Notes under the pieces: model-generated | Database searches by the model: none | What the model saw: the letters and a program-made list of their open reading frames with translations, nothing else | Told to the model about the DNA's origin: nothing | Source of the DNA: Pyrinomonadaceae bacterium | Lineage (GTDB): Bacteria; Acidobacteriota; Blastocatellia; Pyrinomonadales; Pyrinomonadaceae | Assembly: GCA_021228405.1 (NCBI GenBank) | Contig: JAJQRF010000015.1 | Span: 19,466 to 83,465, forward strand | DNA length: 64,000 nt | Direction: 5' to 3' | In this document: positions 60,530 through 64,000 of the stretch, piece after piece | How the letters are laid out: each line of letters begins with the position of its first letter | Position numbering within the stretch: the first letter of the stretch is position 1 | Program-made: the position numbers and the translations under genes

Positions 60530-61132
60530 ATGAAACAACTATTTATTGCGTTCGCGTTTTTACTTTTCGCATTTTCGGTCAATTCGTTTGCCCAACAGCC
60601 GAAAACCGTCACGGATTTTTATCTGGCAATGCCGTCCGACGTTTATTCCACCAACAACGAAGGAAACAAGGTTACAAACAAAGCCGCGCTCACCAAGCTC
60701 CGCAAATCCTTCATAAAAACCGAAGACATCAAAAACGGTTACTTGAAACTCGAAGGCGCGTGGGAAGGCTGGGCGGAAATCGCGCTTTTCAAGAAAAAGG
60801 ACGGAAGCTACCTGATCGCCCAAGCCGAAACGGGTTGCGGTCCGGCTTGCGACGGTTTTGTTAAATTTTTCACCTACAGAGCCGGAAAATGGACGGATGT
60901 TACGAAACAGGTTTTCCCGAATCTGTCCGAAGCGCAGGTCAAACAGGCTTTTGTCGGCAAAAATGTTAATCTCGAAGACGAAGGAATGAGCTATTATTTC
61001 CTGCTTCCGCAAGTAGGAACGACCGTCAAAATGGCTTGCAATATGTGCGAAAACGGCGAAACGAGCGAAAGCGAGGATTTGGTTTTGATGGAATTTACGT
61101 GGAACGGCGAAAAATTCGGCATCAAGAAATAA
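60530..61132 (+). CDS. Exported protein, family A
   Basis: Sec-exported, 200 residues. Seen: signal peptide MKQLFIAFAFLLFAFSVNSF with cleavage near AQQ; TDFYLAMPSDVY, the family A start motif; ALFKKKDGSYLIAQAETGCG; a Cys pair in MACNMCENGE; end FTWNGEKFGIKK. Related to 53851 and 59340. Followed by a family C gene four bases after the stop. Confidence 0.76.
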   Translation: MKQLFIAFAFLLFAFSVNSFAQQPKTVTDFYLAMPSDVYSTNNEGNKVTNKAALTKLRKSFIKTEDIKNGYLKLEGAWEGWAEIALFKKKDGSYLIAQAETGCGPACDGFVKFFTYRAGKWTDVTKQVFPNLSEAQVKQAFVGKNVNLEDEGMSYYFLLPQVGTTVKMACNMCENGETSESEDLVLMEFTWNGEKFGIKK

Positions 61133-61136
61133 GTTT

Positions 61137-61541
61137 ATGAAACAGATTTTAGCGATCGGTTTTTTATTTTTCGGAATCGGGTCGGCGGCAAATTTTGAAG
61201 CCAAAGCGCAAACCGTCAAACGTGTGCAGTTTGCCAAAGGCGCGACTTCGGCGACCGTCAAAGGCACGATCACGGGTTATAGATATATCGATTACAAGAT
61301 CGGAATCCGCGCCGGACAAGTTCTCTCGCTCGAACTCACCCCGCAAAACAAAGCCGAACTGGTAATTTTTATGCCCGACGGCGAAAATATGCCCGACGCG
61401 GCGGGAATTAGCGGCGGAACGATGCAGATCGACGAATCGGGCGATTATAAAATCCGCGTTCTGATGCCGCGCTCGACGGCGCGAAGAAAAAGCGCGGCGG
61501 CAAACTTTTCCTTAAAAATCGAAATCAAAGACTTGCAGTAA
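61137..61541 (+). CDS. Exported protein, family C
   Basis: Sec-exported, 134 residues. Seen: signal peptide MKQILAIGFLFFGIGSAA with cleavage near KAQ; RVQFAKGATSATVKGTITG, YKIGIRAGQVLSLELTPQN, VIFMPDGENMPDAAG, GDYKIRVLMPRS. Resembles 57293 and the others of family C. It is coupled with the previous gene. Confidence 0.75.
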   Translation: MKQILAIGFLFFGIGSAANFEAKAQTVKRVQFAKGATSATVKGTITGYRYIDYKIGIRAGQVLSLELTPQNKAELVIFMPDGENMPDAAGISGGTMQIDESGDYKIRVLMPRSTARRKSAAANFSLKIEIKDLQ

Positions 61542-61618
61542 TGCTGTTGGTTTTATTAAATAATTAATTGCGATCTCTCAACTTCAATGTCTTAATTTAT
61601 ATTATTTCTGAGGAAAAT

Positions 61619-62137
61619 ATGACAAAAAAATTAATCATTTCAAGCTGTTTTATTCTGGCTTTTGCGGTTTTTGCTGCGGCACAAAACAAAAGTGTTTATA
61701 CGAGCCTCGATACGAAAGGCTGTAAAACCATCGAACAATCCGACGAAGGCGCGGGTTGGTATCGCGGCGAATGTCCCGGTGTCGGCGGCTACAAGCTCGA
61801 AGTCACCGAAGGCGATATTCGTCAATCAATCAACGTCGTCGCTCCCGGCGGAGAAATTTTTGAACTTAATTTCGCACAGGTTTCGTCGGCGTTTTCGACC
61901 GTCGGGGCAAAAGCCGAATGGCGTATGAAAGGCAAGGTTCCCGTTGCTTTGATCGTTCGTTTTAACGCATCCGACCCCGAAGACACGACCAGATCGACTT
62001 CTTATTTGGTCGTTTCAAAAATCTCGAAAACGGAATCGTGCATCACGGATGTCGTCAACCCGAGCAAAACCCAAAACGCCACTGCCCAAAAATTGGCGGA
62101 CGCGGCGGCAACCAAACCCTGCAAATCGTTTGAATAA
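61619..62137 (+). CDS. Exported protein, family F
   Basis: Sec-exported, 172 residues from the ATG at 61619 (gagga before). Seen: signal MTKKLIISSCFILAFAVFAA with cleavage near AAQ; NKSVYTSLDTKGCK, VGGYKLEVTEGDI, AEWRMKGKVPVALIVRFN, and NATAQKLADAAATK. Related to 56244. Contains several Cys (GCKTI, GECPG, SCITD, PCKSF). A gap of 77 bases separates it from the family C gene; no GATAC element lies there, so it may be read from element 6. Confidence 0.76.
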   Translation: MTKKLIISSCFILAFAVFAAAQNKSVYTSLDTKGCKTIEQSDEGAGWYRGECPGVGGYKLEVTEGDIRQSINVVAPGGEIFELNFAQVSSAFSTVGAKAEWRMKGKVPVALIVRFNASDPEDTTRSTSYLVVSKISKTESCITDVVNPSKTQNATAQKLADAAATKPCKSFE

Positions 62138-62156
62138 ATATTTTTTCGCTGATCTA

Positions 62157-62187
62157 AAAAAAGCGTTCGGGTGAGAACGCTTTTTTT
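62157..62187 (+). terminator. Terminator after family F gene
   Basis: Stem aaaaaagcgttc with gaacgctttttt, gggtga loop, T-run to 62187. Confidence 0.9.
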
Positions 62188-62197
62188 ATTTTCGGGT

Positions 62198-62223
62198 GAT
62201 ACGAATTTGATTTTTTTATCGCT
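62198..62223 (+). promoter_or_regulatory. GATAC-N16-TCGCT element 7
   Basis: GATAC 62198-62202, 16 bases, TCGCT 62219-62223. The next gene, TerC, starts 194 bases downstream; no exported gene follows closely. It may drive terC or be an orphan left by a deletion. Confidence 0.6.
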
Positions 62224-62417
62224 TATTTGTTTGAACGGGAAAAGTGTTCAAATAAATTTTTCCCCGACGAAATCCCCCAACGAAACGCTTGACGGCGTTG
62301 TGAAAGGAAAGCGGAGCGACGAACGAATCATTTATCCGCTTTCTTTCCCAAATTTAGAATGAGAGTGTTAGAATTTCATTTGTTTTAACTAATTTTCGAT
62401 CCTGGGAGATTTTTTGA

Positions 62418-63188
62418 ATGGAATGGTTAGCTGATCCTTCTGTCTGGATAGCATTTGCAACTTTAACGGTTTTAGAACTCGTTCTCGGAATTGACAACGT
62501 AATTTTTATCTCGATCCTTGCCGGAAAACTGCCTGCCGAACAGCAATCGAAGGCGCGGTTTATCGGGCTCACGATGGCTTTGCTGTTTCGCGTGGTTCTG
62601 CTTTTTTCGCTTTCGTGGGTGATGGGTTTGACCGCGCCGCTTTTTACGCTTCCGGTCGTCAATCAAGCCGTTTCGGGGCGCGATCTGATCCTGATAATCG
62701 GCGGATTGTTTCTAATTGCGAAATCGACGCACGAAATTCACGGTTCGCTCGAAGGCGAAGAAGGTCACGCGTCAAAGAAGGTTTACGCTTCGTTTACGAG
62801 CGTTATCATTCAGATTTCCCTGCTCGACATCGTTTTCTCGCTCGATTCGGTCATCACGGCGATCGGAATGGTTGACCGCGTGGCAATTATGATCGCGGCT
62901 GTCATCGTGTCGATTATTGCGATGATGCTGTTTGCAGGCTCGATCGGCGCATTCGTCCAGAAGCATCCGACCGTGAAAATGCTTGCGCTTGCTTTTTTAC
63001 TGCTGATCGGCGTAACGCTTTTGGCGGAAGGTTTTCACCAGAAAATCCCGAAAGGCTACATTTATTTTGCGATGGCGTTTTCGGTCATCGTCGAACTTTT
63101 GAATATGCGTCTGCGTAGAAAAGCCGAGCCGGTTCATCTGCATAATGCGTATACCGACGAGGACGAAGCAAAAGCGGTTCAGGCTTAA
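62418..63188 (+). CDS. TerC family integral membrane protein
   Basis: Membrane protein of 256 residues with about seven membrane segments, of the TerC/YoaE-YkoY-like group, several of which export manganese or act on metal loading of exported enzymes. Seen: LELVLGIDNVIFISI and LDIVFSLDSVITAIGM, the two conserved TerC motifs with acidic residues in the membrane. Ribosome binding site tgggag. No yybP-ykoY-type manganese RNA was found upstream. It interrupts the run of exported-protein genes. Confidence 0.92.
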   Translation: MEWLADPSVWIAFATLTVLELVLGIDNVIFISILAGKLPAEQQSKARFIGLTMALLFRVVLLFSLSWVMGLTAPLFTLPVVNQAVSGRDLILIIGGLFLIAKSTHEIHGSLEGEEGHASKKVYASFTSVIIQISLLDIVFSLDSVITAIGMVDRVAIMIAAVIVSIIAMMLFAGSIGAFVQKHPTVKMLALAFLLLIGVTLLAEGFHQKIPKGYIYFAMAFSVIVELLNMRLRRKAEPVHLHNAYTDEDEAKAVQA

Positions 63189-63199
63189 ATTTTCAAAGC

Positions 63200-63225
63200 A
63201 AAAGACGGTTTCAAAGCCGTCTTTT
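63200..63225 (+). terminator. Terminator after terC
   Basis: Stem aaaagacgg 63200-63208 with ccgtctttt 63217-63225, 8-base loop. Confidence 0.85.
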
Positions 63226-63260
63226 CTCTGTCATAACTTTGATATTGAAAAAAAGAAAAT

Positions 63261-64000
63261 ATGAAAAAAATAATATTGGCAAGTGTGTTTTTGATGTCGC
63301 TTAACCTGATCGCTTTTGCACAGAAGGACATCAAAGATGTTGACTTCAGTAACTTTACTTACGAACCGTATTGCGCGGGCGAAGACAAGCAAAAAATTAC
63401 GGTTAAAGACGGGGAGTTTTCCGAGCAAAAAGAAGTTGACGGTTTTCCCGACCGTTTATTCTTTAAGGCTTTTGATGTTACTTACGGCGATCTGACAGGC
63501 GACAATAAAGACGAAGCAATCGTTTTGACAGTTTGCAACACGGGCGGCACAGGCAATTTTACCGAAGGATTCATTTACGGGATCAAAGGCGGAAAAACCG
63601 CTTTGCTGGCGCGCATTCCGGGCGGCGACCGCGCTTACGGCGGACTTCGTGAAGCATACGCCGAGAAAGGCATTCTGGTTGTCGAATCGAACGATGTCGG
63701 CGAAGCGGGCGGCGCGTGCTGTCCCGAATTTGTCGTAACGAACTATTACAAATTAAACGGCAGTGAATTATCTGAAACGCGAAAATCAGACCGCCGCGAG
63801 CTTTACCCGAAACAACGCGTTTCATTTCCGAAAGGCGCAAGTGGCACAACGATGAAAGTAGATGTTCCGGCGCAGGAAATAAAACGCTTCGTTGTCGGCG
63901 CAAAAGCCGGGCAAACTCTGACGGTTTCGATCAACAAAAAAGGCGGTGCGCTCAGATTGCTCGAAGATGCGGAAGTCAAAGACGAAACTACGAAATTAAC
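63261..64000 (+). CDS. Exported protein, family B joined to family C domain (partial)
   Basis: Runs off the window after about 246 codons. Seen: signal peptide MKKIILASVFLMSLNLIAF with cleavage near AQ; DIKDVDFSNFTYEPYC and YGDLTGDNKDEAIVL and ACCPEFVV, matching the family B protein at 54405 (DIRKIDFTNYT, YGDLDGDGSPEA, ICCPS). From about residue 190: VSFPKGASGTTMKVDVPAQE and FVVGAKAGQTLTVSI, a family C domain. So it is a fusion of two families found separately nearby. No GATAC element lies before it. Confidence 0.78.
   Translation, partial: MKKIILASVFLMSLNLIAFAQKDIKDVDFSNFTYEPYCAGEDKQKITVKDGEFSEQKEVDGFPDRLFFKAFDVTYGDLTGDNKDEAIVLTVCNTGGTGNFTEGFIYGIKGGKTALLARIPGGDRAYGGLREAYAEKGILVVESNDVGEAGGACCPEFVVTNYYKLNGSELSETRKSDRRELYPKQRVSFPKGASGTTMKVDVPAQEIKRFVVGAKAGQTLTVSINKKGGALRLLEDAEVKDETTKL

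Noticed and set aside
62138-62417. Manganese riboswitch (yybP-ykoY) before terC
   Set aside because: Looked for its conserved motifs and found none; only element 7 and a terminator are seen.
1-64000. tRNA, rRNA or phage genes
   Set aside because: Scanned for tRNA T-loop sequences, rRNA-like stretches and integrase or capsid motifs by eye; none found. A covariance search would be decisive.

Overview
The window looks like a chromosome segment of an Acidobacteriota member, most likely class Blastocatellia (Pyrinomonadaceae-like). This placement is inference from gene content: two large Ser/Thr kinases fused to WD40 or TolB-type propellers, an ECF-type sigma factor of the Sigma70_ECF (TIGR02999-like) kind beside one of them, MacB-type permeases, DUF4190 and zinc-ribbon proteins, a Tat-exported Fe/Mn superoxide dismutase, and many small Sec-exported proteins. 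No rRNA, tRNA, CRISPR array, transposase or phage gene was seen.

Layout. 0-5 kb (mostly minus): nuoI, a DUF4190 membrane protein, ndk, a thioesterase coupled to a serine hydrolase, and sucD. 5.4-12.6 kb: two MacB/FtsX permeases, a protein joining a caspase/CHAT-like His-Cys domain to a methyltransferase, a MurI-like racemase, a Uma2 protein and a beta-CASP hydrolase. 12.7-19 kb: a lipoprotein, a kinase with a TolB-type propeller, a GAF-GGDEF protein, and two small lipoprotein genes that share a duplicated 214-bp promoter and signal-peptide block but have unrelated bodies. 19.3-29.1 kb: a class III aminotransferase, two members of an unrecognised paralogous family, an M28 peptidase, a large LRR-Roco GTPase and a 1.2-kb non-coding stretch full of repeats. 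29.2-34.7 kb: exported SOD, a secreted beta-sandwich protein, etfBA, hicBA and a radical SAM protein. 34.8-39.3 kb: a fatty-acid operon yceD-rpmF-fabH-fabD-acpP-fabF. 40.4-48.4 kb: pyrimidine genes pyrD, pyrR, pyrB and pyrC, with accessory genes including a Phd/VapC-type toxin-antitoxin pair between pyrB and pyrC. 48.5-53.7 kb: a class V aminotransferase, then the WD40 kinase and ECF sigma factor. 53.8-64 kb: a run of at least 12 small exported proteins interrupted by one TerC-family membrane protein.

The most interesting part is 49.8-64 kb. Seven copies of a two-part element, GATAC-N16-TCGCT with exactly 16 bases between the boxes every time, lie in the intergenic spaces of the exported-protein run and nowhere else I could find in the window. 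In three cases the second box is 20-23 bases before the start codon, with a ribosome binding site between, as expected of a promoter. The exported proteins belong to a few families that recur, are shuffled and in one case are fused. My hypothesis is a locally amplified secretome regulon driven by an alternative sigma factor, with the adjacent ECF sigma and kinase pair as the obvious candidate regulators. The link to that sigma factor is not shown by the sequence.

A second theme is non-coding repeat structure. Tandem arrays with a period of 21 (or about 20) bases occur at five loci; hairpins built from roughly 7-9 bp degenerate words sit between many genes; and a family of about 27-bp-arm palindromes occurs five times, once inside the pyrD reading frame, where it adds a short peptide.
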